From Pseudomonadota bacterium (GTDB lineage: Bacteria > Pseudomonadota > Alphaproteobacteria > Rhizobiales > Kaistiaceae), in the NCBI GenBank assembly GCA_023433185.1, contig JAEZEN010000513.1, forward strand, positions 1 to 10,091: a stretch of 10,091 nt of DNA, written 5' to 3'. Below the pieces are notes generated by a model, which did no database searches, was not told the origin of the DNA, and was given only the letters and a program-made list of their open reading frames with translations. Below are positions 1 to 5,661 of this stretch, in pieces (the stretch's first letter is position 1; the number at the start of each line of letters is the position of its first letter). A program made the position numbers and the translations under genes.

Positions 1-146
1 AAGGTCTCGATCGCCGACCGCATCCGCGCCGGATCGGGATCGTAGATCCCGGCGATCTCCGCGTCGGGATGATCGGCCACCAGCCGCAGCAGGTCGCCCA
101 TGTGCATGTGGTCGAAGCAGATTCCGAGCACCTTGTGGCGTGCCAT
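1..146 (-). CDS. Gfo/Idh/MocA-family oxidoreductase, N-terminal fragment (gene runs off the left edge)
   Basis: Only the first 48 codons are in the window. The protein begins MARHKVLGICFDHMHMGDLL and continues into a region with IAGIYDPDPARM. This is the first beta-alpha-beta unit of a Rossmann fold: a hydrophobic strand, a glycine-containing turn, a helix, and a second strand ending in the acidic residues (YDPD) where NAD(P) ribose usually binds. In place of the usual GxGxxG there is GICFDHMHMG, a variant seen in some Gfo/Idh/MocA proteins. Such enzymes are NAD(P)-dependent oxidoreductases, mostly acting on sugars or cyclitols; the substrate here cannot be told. The start at 146 has a strong Shine-Dalgarno GGAGGAGG (163-156) at 9 nt. 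Another in-frame ATG at 155-153 directly abuts the Shine-Dalgarno and is too close. The family call rests on a short fragment. Confidence 0.7.
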   Translation of the reverse strand, partial: MARHKVLGICFDHMHMGDLLRLVADHPDAEIAGIYDPDPARMRSAIET

Positions 147-262
147 ATATTGCATCCTCCTCCGGCTGCCGGTGGACCGGGCATGCCGGAAGCGATGTAG
201 CGCGGGGAAGGCCGGAAGGCCAAGGCGGATGCAGGTGATGGGGAGCGCCGGCGGGCGAGTGA

Positions 263-284
263 GGGCGGGCCGCGGGGACAGGGG
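263..284 (+). other. Candidate G-quadruplex motif
   Basis: Four G-runs occur in order on the plus strand: GGG (263-265), GGG (267-269), GGGG (274-277) and GGGG (281-284), with loops C, CCGC and ACA. This meets the common four-run pattern of at least three guanines with loops of 1 to 7 nt. In DNA this rich in G+C such motifs arise often by chance, so a role is not implied. A partial second cluster of three runs lies at 315-334. Confidence 0.35.
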
Positions 285-360
285 ATCCCAAGATGCGGCC
301 CGCCCGGTCGCCACGGGGTTTGGGAGATTTGGGGTGCCCCCGGCGCTCCATGGCGACAAT

Positions 361-401
361 TCGGCAATCCGCCGAGTCGCACCACCCCCTAAGATGGGGG
401 T
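361..401. repeat. Two adjacent short inverted repeats (hairpins)
   Basis: The first is TCGGC (361-365) with GCCGA (371-375), loop AATCC. The second is ACCCCC (384-389) with GGGGGT (396-401), loop TAAGAT. Both are perfect. Neither is followed by a T-tract on either strand, so they are not classic terminators. Their function is unknown; they may be chance in GC-rich DNA or part of a structured leader of the minus-strand oxidoreductase gene. Confidence 0.4.
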
Positions 402-431
402 CGCGGCGTCGATGGTGAATGTCGGGTTAAT

Positions 432-468
432 CGCCGGCCCGCCCGGCGGAGGCTCCGGTGGCCGGAGC
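432..468 (-). terminator. Tandem GC hairpins downstream of tRNA-Cys, possible terminator
   Basis: Two perfect inverted repeats lie 28 to 64 nt past the CCA end of the minus-strand tRNA. They are GCTCCGG/CCGGAGC (452-458 and 462-468, loop TGG) and CGCCGG/CCGGCG (432-437 and 443-448, loop CCCGC). The position suits termination or 3' processing of the tRNA transcript. Past the second hairpin the minus strand reads ATTAACCC, which lacks a real U-tract, so an intrinsic terminator is only a possibility. Confidence 0.3.
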
Positions 469-495
469 GGATGGAGAAGGTGGCGGACGGAGCAC

Positions 496-569
496 TGGAG
501 GCCTCGGCCGGAATCGAACCGGCGTGCACGGATTTGCAGTCCGCTGCGTAACCACTCCGCCACGAGGCC
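496..569 (-). tRNA. tRNA-Cys (anticodon GCA)
   Basis: The minus strand folds into a complete 74-nt cloverleaf. The acceptor stem is GGCCTCG (569-563) paired with CGAGGCC, followed by U73 and an encoded CCA at 498-496. The D arm carries GCGGAGTGGTTACGC. The anticodon stem GCGGA/TCCGT has one G-U closing pair and holds the loop CTGCAAA, giving anticodon GCA. The T arm has the usual GGTTCGATTCC core. U73 and the GCA anticodon are known identity elements for cysteinyl-tRNA synthetase. The gene reads cysteine UGC/UGU codons. Confidence 0.97.
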
Positions 570-878
570 GCCTGGAGCGGTGGACTAAAGGATCGCAGGC
601 CCTTGGGCAAGAGGGCGACGCGGCGTCGTGGCCCGAGAGTCGTCGGGGAGGAGCTGCGTCCTGTCACACGGCAGCCGGTCGCCGGACCCGACGCCCATGC
701 GACCAGCATCGCCGACGGAAGACGGACCCGGCTTGCGACCTATGCCCTCCGGATGACCGGCGCCTCAGCCCACTCTTCAAGAAAGTCAATAGAAACAAGT
801 CGTTGCGAGTAGTCCTTGTGACTCCGACATCCGCTCTGAACCGGAATGCGAGGGGTAGCGAAGCTCGGACTCGGACAA
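570..878. other. Intergenic region between the FkbM gene and tRNA-Cys
   Basis: No supported gene is seen in these 309 nt. The right half (about 770-870) is visibly richer in A+T than its surroundings. It holds a loose inverted repeat, ACAAG (795-799) with CTTGT, which has only 5 pairs and is not convincing as a terminator for the FkbM gene ending at 879. The left end carries the candidate tRNA promoter. Confidence 0.5.
584..610 (-). promoter_or_regulatory. Weak candidate promoter for tRNA-Cys
   Basis: On the minus strand TTGCCC (610-605) and TTTAGT (589-584) resemble -35 and -10 boxes but are only 15 nt apart, shorter than the usual 17. The -10 would place initiation some 8 nt before the tRNA 5' end at 569, which suits a tRNA gene. 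The boxes match the consensus only partly. Confidence 0.3.
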
Positions 879-1850
879 CTAGCCCCAGGGGTCGTCCTTC
901 CTCCGAATCGCGATGTAGTCGCCGTGCTCGCCGCCGATGAACTGTTCGAAGGAGAGAGGCGGTGACACCTCGATCCCCCCGTCCGCATGCAAGATCGGCC
1001 GAAGCTGTCGGATGTAGAAGCCTTCATCGCTCAGCATCTGCCACATCCGTCGTACGGTATCCCTGTACTGGCTGTCCCGGGCGGCATAGGCATGACCCGA
1101 CCACTCAAAGATGATCCTGCAACTCTTGGAGCGCGCTATCGTCCGGGCTGCTCCCAGGAGGACGAAGGGTTCCGCCTGTTCCACGTCGCAGTGAAGGACG
1201 TCGACGGTGTCGATCGCGCCGATGTCGTCGATTGCGATCGTGGTTGCATCGAGGGCTTGCAGGAGCCCGGCGCTCTTGATCCAAGCCCCGTTCGCATTGA
1301 GAAGGCTGGAGACGGTGCTGCCGTCCCACCAGGGACCCGGCGACCCCGGCGAATCGCCGCGGGCGGCGCTGAGATGACCGCCGCCAATGAACTGGTAGTC
1401 GAACGAGAACTCCAGGGTCAGGCCGCTCTCCAGGTACGCCGCCCGGTTATAGGCCTCTATCCGATCGGGAAATCCTGCGAAATAGATCGTCTTCATGAGA
1501 ATGGCGAAGACGGTTGGATTGGCCTCGATGGCGAGTACCTTTCCCCGGCTGCCGACAATCATGGCGCCCAGAACCGAGTAGTAGCCAAAGTTGGCGCCGA
1601 CGTTCACGTAGGTCTGACCTGGCTGCAGGAGTTCCCTGACCAGTCGCGTCGTCCAGGGCTCGTGAACACCGTCGCGGATCAGGCCGACAGACACGTCAAC
1701 ATTGTAGCCGGGAACGACGACGCGCCCTCCCCAGTTCGTCGTGACGAGGACAAGCCCGCCGCCCAGATAGAGCGGTGGCGGGGAGGGGTGGGGAATATGG
1801 CGGGCGATGTAGGAGGCGATCCGGTCCGCCAGTCGATCTCGTAGTCGCAT
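879..1850 (-). CDS. FkbM-family SAM-dependent methyltransferase
   Basis: This 323-residue protein has the marks of the FkbM methyltransferase family. Motif I is VNVGANFGYYS (82-92), binding S-adenosylmethionine. The acidic end of strand beta-2 follows in EANP (109-112), and the family signature DVLHCDVEQAE (217-227) corresponds to the usual LKIDVEGAE. A later strand holds IFEW (247-250). Two positions differ from the commonest form: N83 where Asp is usual, and Q225 where Gly is usual. FkbM enzymes O-methylate sugars or polyketides and are common in surface-glycan loci, so methylation of an exported glycan is a fair inference here; the substrate is unknown. The start at 1850 has GAGGTG (1861-1856) 5 nt upstream. 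A 209-nt gap separates it from the ATPase gene upstream, so it may have its own promoter or be read through. There is no signal peptide, so it is probably cytoplasmic. Confidence 0.85.
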   Translation of the reverse strand: MRLRDRLADRIASYIARHIPHPSPPPLYLGGGLVLVTTNWGGRVVVPGYNVDVSVGLIRDGVHEPWTTRLVRELLQPGQTYVNVGANFGYYSVLGAMIVGSRGKVLAIEANPTVFAILMKTIYFAGFPDRIEAYNRAAYLESGLTLEFSFDYQFIGGGHLSAARGDSPGSPGPWWDGSTVSSLLNANGAWIKSAGLLQALDATTIAIDDIGAIDTVDVLHCDVEQAEPFVLLGAARTIARSKSCRIIFEWSGHAYAARDSQYRDTVRRMWQMLSDEGFYIRQLRPILHADGGIEVSPPLSFEQFIGGEHGDYIAIRRKDDPWG

Positions 1851-2002
1851 CTTCGCACCTCACTTACGCCAGGGGCCTTGCCAGACGCTCCGCAGGCGTC
1901 AGCCACTCACTCGTTCCCCGGCAGGCAAGTCTTCGACGGACAGATCCCCGCAACGACGACCGCCCTTCGCTGCAGCCCGGGCAGCCGATGAAACATCGAG
2001 AA

Positions 2003-2040
2003 GGCGGGGAGCGAACGGAAGCGTGAAACCCCGCTCCGCC
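2003..2040 (-). terminator. Imperfect hairpin after the ABC ATPase gene
   Basis: About 20 nt beyond the minus-strand ATPase stop, GGAGCG (2008-2013) pairs with CGCTCC (2032-2037) around an 18-nt loop. Outer bases GGC (2003-2005) and GCC (2038-2040) can extend the stem across a bulge. The minus strand then reads TTCTCGATGTTTC, a poor T-rich run. It may partly terminate or attenuate transcription before the FkbM gene. A shorter inverted repeat, GCTGC/GCAGC, lies at 1969-1985. Confidence 0.3.
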
Positions 2041-2059
2041 CAAACAGGCCTCGGCTCGC

Positions 2060-2779
2060 TCATCGAGCAGCCCGCAGCAAGGTGTCATGACGGTCGTCCC
2101 GCACCACCTGGCCATCCTTGAGCCACAGCTGTCGATCGGTGGTGCTCTCGACAAGGTGCGCGTCGTGGGAAGCGAACAGGAAACCCTCGTTCTTTTCAAT
2201 GAAGCCGAGCAGGCGATCCTGCGCCTTCTTCTGGAACTCCCCGTCCGCGACGCCCATCCACTCGTCGAGCAGCAGGATCTCGGCCGGTTCTACCGTGTTC
2301 ATGGCGAACTGCAGCCTGCTCTGCATTCCGGGCGAGTAGGAGCCTACGGGGAGATCGAAGAACGCTCCCAGTCCTGCAAACCGTTCCACGTCCTCCACAT
2401 ACGCCTGCAGGGATGTGCTCCTGAGACCCAGAAGGGCGTATCGGATCCGGGCGTTCTGGCGGCCAGTCAGCGACGGAACTGTCCCGGCAGCGACGGTGAG
2501 CAACGCTCTGGTTGACGCCGAGACGGTCACGCGCCCCGAGGTCGCCGGAAGCAGCCCGCCGATCACCTTGAGAAGCGTTGTCTTGCCCGCGCCATTGCTG
2601 CCCCTGATCCCGACCCGCTCGCCGCGCGCGATCTCCAGCGACACATGATCCAGGGCGCGAAGCATCAGATGGCGGCCGTGGCGCTGAATTCGCGGATCGT
2701 CATGGGCGCGGGACGCCCCGACACCGCGGAGGGGGATGTCGACACAAACGTCTTCGAGTCGGATGACGGTGTCACGCAT
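2060..2779 (-). CDS. ABC transporter ATP-binding protein, polysaccharide export type (KpsT/Wzt/TagH family)
   Basis: This 239-residue protein is a full nucleotide-binding domain. Walker A is GSNGAGKTT (60-68), the signature is YSPGMQSRL (148-156), Walker B is EILLLDEW (167-174, with D172 and E173), and the switch histidine is H205 in FASHD. The YSxGM-type signature, the LTGRQN stretch (105-109) and the DEW..VAD..FQ pattern are typical of the KpsT/Wzt subfamily, which powers export of lipid-linked capsule, O-antigen or teichoic acid. It ends soon after the catalytic domain, so it lacks the C-terminal glycan-binding domain of long Wzt proteins. Its start codon follows the permease stop with no gap (TAG then ATG), and no strong Shine-Dalgarno is seen, which points to translational coupling. 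It should act at the cytoplasmic face of the inner membrane with the permease encoded just before it. The glycan exported is unknown. Confidence 0.92.
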   Translation of the reverse strand: MRDTVIRLEDVCVDIPLRGVGASRAHDDPRIQRHGRHLMLRALDHVSLEIARGERVGIRGSNGAGKTTLLKVIGGLLPATSGRVTVSASTRALLTVAAGTVPSLTGRQNARIRYALLGLRSTSLQAYVEDVERFAGLGAFFDLPVGSYSPGMQSRLQFAMNTVEPAEILLLDEWMGVADGEFQKKAQDRLLGFIEKNEGFLFASHDAHLVESTTDRQLWLKDGQVVRDDRHDTLLRAAR

Positions 2780-3589
2780 CTATGCCATCCAGCGGAAGAC
2801 CATCAGCCGCCTGTTGGCGCCAAACAGCGAGAGCGACAGTAGAGTCCCTGCGGCGCAGAGAGCGGCCGCAACGACCACCGACTGGATGGGAAGCGCACCG
2901 TTCAACATGGGTGCCCGAGCCAGCTCGATGAGGTGGTAGACCGGGTTCAGTTCCACGATCCACATGTGACCTTCCAGTCGCGACGGATTCCACAGGATGG
3001 GCGTGAGGAGGTAGATCGCGAACAGCATCTGAGGAAGGAAGCCTCGCAGCAGCCGAATGCGATCAAACAGGAAGGCCATCGGCAGTGCCCAGGCGAACAG
3101 GGTCGCTCCGATTACCAGAAGCCCAAACAGGAACCCAGCGTAGCTCGCCTGGAGCAGAATGGCAGGATTCACGACTGCGATGATCGCGAGTGCGGCAACC
3201 AGCTTGAGCAGGAGCGCCACGACGAGCTGGTAGATCGACATCAAGTGGACGAGATAGCCCGAGAGGTTCGGGAAGTGAAGGTACCGGCCGGCATGTTCGT
3301 TGGCATAGGCAAACTGGGACACTGCGATCGAAATCGCCTGCCAGATCGCGAACGACACCGCGAAGAACGGCAGGAACTCGTCGATCGGCTCGGCGAAAAC
3401 GATGGCCATGACGCTACCGAGAATGATCACGTGGACGAGAACCGAGACGAACGGCGCCACGATCCCGAGACCGGAGGTTCGCCGCTGCTCCGCAAGTTCC
3501 GCCACGTAGAGCTGCCAGGCGAGTTCGCGCTGGGATATGGCGGCGGCAACGTCCTCCCAAAACGACCGGTAGACGAAGGGCTTGGTCAT
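2780..3589 (-). CDS. ABC-2 type polysaccharide export permease (KpsM/Wzm-like)
   Basis: This 269-residue protein is an inner-membrane permease of the ABC-2 family. A soluble N-terminal stretch (1-40) contains WQLYVAELAEQRR, resembling the amphipathic interface helix of the family. About six hydrophobic segments follow, near 41-65, 70-92, 115-140, 148-175, 183-200 and 235-256. The stretch from LTPILWNPSRLEG to LNPVYHLIELARAPMLNG (195-231) is highly characteristic of KpsM/Wzm permeases. The start ATG overlaps the glycosyltransferase stop by 4 nt (ATGA), and its own stop touches the ATPase start, so the three genes look like one translational unit. The two ABC proteins would form a 2+2 complex exporting an undecaprenyl- or other lipid-linked glycan. 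No synthase or ligase that would name the polymer is in the window. Confidence 0.9.
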   Translation of the reverse strand: MTKPFVYRSFWEDVAAAISQRELAWQLYVAELAEQRRTSGLGIVAPFVSVLVHVIILGSVMAIVFAEPIDEFLPFFAVSFAIWQAISIAVSQFAYANEHAGRYLHFPNLSGYLVHLMSIYQLVVALLLKLVAALAIIAVVNPAILLQASYAGFLFGLLVIGATLFAWALPMAFLFDRIRLLRGFLPQMLFAIYLLTPILWNPSRLEGHMWIVELNPVYHLIELARAPMLNGALPIQSVVVAAALCAAGTLLSLSLFGANRRLMVFRWMA

Positions 3590-4917
3590 GCGACTGAGGC
3601 CATCAGCATGTCACGGGCTTCGACGTAGCCCCGAGCACGCTGCACCACGTCGTGCAGCTCGAGAAAGCGGTCCCTGGCAAGCACGCGTTCGGTCCGCGCG
3701 CCGTCCTGCCGCAGTATCTTTTGCGCCAGTTCGAGATGGTTGCCGATCTCGAAGAACGAGAGCATGGCAGGCTGGAACCGATCGAGCTCACGGAAACAAT
3801 TGTTCCGGGAGCAGTAGACCGGTCGCTGCAGGTTCAGCGCCATTGCTGCCGGACCGGAGGATGTCTGCCCCACTTCCGCATAAGGCAGCACCACCGAGTC
3901 GCACGCCGCCATGACATCGCGGAAGTCGTCGTTGTTCAGGGCGCCGGCAAAGTGCACCCGGTCCGAGAGACTGGTCGAGGGCTCGCGGCGAGGTTTGACC
4001 CGCGTCCGTTGGTGGTCACGATCGACGTCCTGGAGATCAGGGGATGGCCCGTACTCGACCTCATTGGTAATCGCTCGCATGTATCGCTGGTCGATCGTTC
4101 CGTGCACGATGCCCTCGGGATGAAGGCCGCCGACGATGACCAGATGATAGTCGGGCGGCAGATGCCGGAGCGCGCGGACGGCAACCTCGATCCCCTTGTA
4201 GTCCGACAGGAAGCCGAAGCATCCGATGACATGCCGCCCTTCGACACCGTACCGCTTGTCGAATGACTGCCGGACTTCCGGGCGCGTCATCGAACTCCGC
4301 GCACCTGGTCCGAGGAAGGCGAGAGGCATGGCCGAGATCGACTCCCGCGGAATCCCCAGCAACTCGAAATTCGTGGCTTCGCGCCGGGTATGCACGATAT
4401 GGTGAAACTTCTCGGGATTGGCGCGGACCGCCTTCAGAAGCCGGTTGAAGACAAAGCTTCCCCTTTGAGTGCGGATCAGCCTGATCAGGCCGCTCGGCGT
4501 GAGGGACAGCCTCTCGCTCTGCATGGCGGGGACGGTGTGGTAGGTGATTATCACGCGGCGCGACACGCGAAGTAGGGCGCGAAGCCGACGCCAGATGCTC
4601 GAAGGCGAGATCCCGAACAGACCGAGTTCGAACTGTATGTTGACCACGTCCGCCTTGCGCGCGCGCTCGAGAACATCCTGAAACTGTGCCGCAGCGGCAC
4701 GACGGGCATAGGGCGTCTGGGCGCGGAAAAGGTCGACCGGCAAGGCCGCAATGTCGAGATCACCTCCAACGGCTTGGCGGAGGGGGGATTCCAAGTGTTC
4801 TACATACTGGGCTATTCCGCAGGGGCGCTTGTAGCTCGAGACGATCAGGAGGTGGCCGTCGCCGCCGTTCCCGCTCGCGGCCTTCCGAGACGGTTTGATA
4901 GCCGTCATCTCATTCAT
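3586..4917 (-). CDS. Glycosyltransferase, GT4-like (GT-B fold)
   Basis: This 443-residue protein has the layout of a retaining GT-B enzyme. The N-terminal Rossmann strand is HLLIVSSYKRPCGIAQY (22-38). The C-terminal domain opens with CFGFLSDYKGIEV (233-245) and HLVIVGG (258-264). The donor-binding signature is LPYAEVGQTSSGPAAMAL (344-361), with E348 in the place of the usual E of the EX7E-like motif. It would transfer a sugar from a nucleotide-sugar donor, probably to a growing lipid-linked glycan; donor and acceptor are not predictable. A charged, low-complexity stretch at about 289-320 interrupts the C-terminal domain. I chose the ATG at 4917 because GGAGA (4932-4928) lies 10 nt upstream and the conserved domain starts soon after. 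The frame stays open for 88 more codons upstream, but those residues look noncoding and overlap the divergent gene's leader. It is first in the minus-strand unit with the exporter genes. Confidence 0.88.
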   Translation of the reverse strand: MNEMTAIKPSRKAASGNGGDGHLLIVSSYKRPCGIAQYVEHLESPLRQAVGGDLDIAALPVDLFRAQTPYARRAAAAQFQDVLERARKADVVNIQFELGLFGISPSSIWRRLRALLRVSRRVIITYHTVPAMQSERLSLTPSGLIRLIRTQRGSFVFNRLLKAVRANPEKFHHIVHTRREATNFELLGIPRESISAMPLAFLGPGARSSMTRPEVRQSFDKRYGVEGRHVIGCFGFLSDYKGIEVAVRALRHLPPDYHLVIVGGLHPEGIVHGTIDQRYMRAITNEVEYGPSPDLQDVDRDHQRTRVKPRREPSTSLSDRVHFAGALNNDDFRDVMAACDSVVLPYAEVGQTSSGPAAMALNLQRPVYCSRNNCFRELDRFQPAMLSFFEIGNHLELAQKILRQDGARTERVLARDRFLELHDVVQRARGYVEARDMLMASVA

Positions 4918-5199
4918 GACCAGTCTTTCTCCGTATCCAGCCGAGAGGTGGCCCCCCTGGCGAGACAGTGGGCGGCCTTGCCGGGGACGATCTGGGGTTG
5001 CGTCTGCGCCACCGATTGTTCGGTCGGCTCTGTCGTAGCATAGACCTCGGCGGGTGTCCTGCCGCCATCCCCGAGTGGCGCTCGGCCGCGTTGCAGAACG
5101 GCGCGGCACCGGCGGAAATTCCGGCTTGCACGGGACAGCGGAGGGGATATGCCTTTCGGTCTCGTTCCGCCCCAGCATCATCCGGGAAGACCCAGCACG
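4918..5199. promoter_or_regulatory. Divergent intergenic region between the glycan cluster and the NTF2-like gene
   Basis: These 282 nt separate two divergently transcribed units and must hold both promoters unless transcription enters from outside. I cannot name convincing -35/-10 pairs. A TTGCAC (5126-5131) and a TATGCT on the minus strand (about 5043-5038) are weak candidates. A perfect dyad, ACCGA (5011-5015) and TCGGT (5020-5024) with spacer TTGT, lies near the middle and could be a protein-binding site. GGAGGGG (5140-5146) sits just before an alternative ATG at 5149. Confidence 0.4.
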
Positions 5200-5661
5200 A
5201 TGTCAGACCCCGCCGGCCTCAACACCGATCCCGAAGACCTCGCCCTCGTCCGTGACTGGTTCGCCAAGCTCGCCGAGCATGTCCGGGCGAAGGACTTCAC
5301 CGCCGCCCATCCCCTCTTCAAGGAGGACTTCCTGGTGTTCGGTACCTTCCAGGACTTCGTCGAGGGCCGCGCCGAGGGCGAGCGGAAGCAGTGGCGGAAC
5401 GTCTGGCCGACGATCAGCGATTTCCACTGGCGCCTTGACGACGTCCGCGCCTTCGTCTCGCCGGACCGGCTGTTCGCTGTCGGCCTGGCGATCTGGGATT
5501 CGACCGGCTATCACGCCGACGGGGCGGCCTTAGACCGTCCCGGGCGGGCGACCGTCGGCCTCGAGCGGAAGACGGTCGGCGACCCGTGGGTCGCCAACCA
5601 TACCCACATGTCGCTGTTCCGCGACGTGCCGTCGGTGTCCCACGGGAAGACGGCAGCGTGA
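5200..5661 (+). CDS. NTF2/SnoaL-like small protein
   Basis: This 153-residue protein has the pattern of an NTF2-like (SnoaL/DUF4440) cone-shaped alpha+beta domain. An N-terminal helical part (DLALVRDWFAKLAEHVRAKD, near 11-30) is followed by LFKEDFLVFGTF. Long strands come next, including FAVGLAIWDSTGY, and it ends in HTHMSLFRD, a common last strand. Members include small enzymes and binding subunits, and no catalytic set can be picked out, so no activity is assigned. The start at 5200 (MSDPAG) has GGGAAGA (5184-5190) 9 nt upstream. An in-frame ATG at 5149 follows GGAGGGG closely and would add 17 unremarkable residues; I prefer 5200. The stop overlaps the next gene's start in GTGA, so it is coupled to the gamma-glutamyltransferase-like gene and probably serves the same pathway. 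Confidence 0.8.
   Translation: MSDPAGLNTDPEDLALVRDWFAKLAEHVRAKDFTAAHPLFKEDFLVFGTFQDFVEGRAEGERKQWRNVWPTISDFHWRLDDVRAFVSPDRLFAVGLAIWDSTGYHADGAALDRPGRATVGLERKTVGDPWVANHTHMSLFRDVPSVSHGKTAA

Larger units (their letters stand above)
147..495. other. Noncoding spacer rich in inverted repeats, between tRNA-Cys and the oxidoreductase gene
   Basis: No convincing gene lies in this 349-nt stretch. On the minus strand it lies downstream of tRNA-Cys and upstream of the oxidoreductase, so it should hold the end of one transcript and the promoter of the next. A weak promoter-like pair on the minus strand is TTGGCC (223-218) and TACATC (199-194), spaced 18 nt; this is a guess. Several inverted repeats and a G-run cluster occur here and are listed separately. 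One more is a perfect 7-bp inverted repeat, GTCGCCA (307-313) with TGGCGAC (351-357), separated by 37 nt. Confidence 0.6.

Noticed and set aside
458..940. Small plus-strand open frames across tRNA-Cys and the following spacer
   Set aside because: They run through the tRNA gene on the opposite strand, lack credible ribosome binding sites and have Arg-rich, noncoding-looking translations.
987..1844. Plus-strand open frame opposite the FkbM gene
   Set aside because: The minus-strand frame has clear FkbM motifs and a good Shine-Dalgarno; the plus frame has no recognisable domain.
496..4917. Genomic island integrated at tRNA-Cys
   Set aside because: Islands usually insert at the tRNA 3' end, which here faces left, while the glycan block lies on the 5' side. 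I saw no integrase and no second copy of the tRNA 3' end in the window.
4918..5181. 88-codon upstream extension of the glycosyltransferase frame
   Set aside because: The residues look noncoding, reach into the leader of the divergent gene, and a good Shine-Dalgarno precedes the ATG at 4917.
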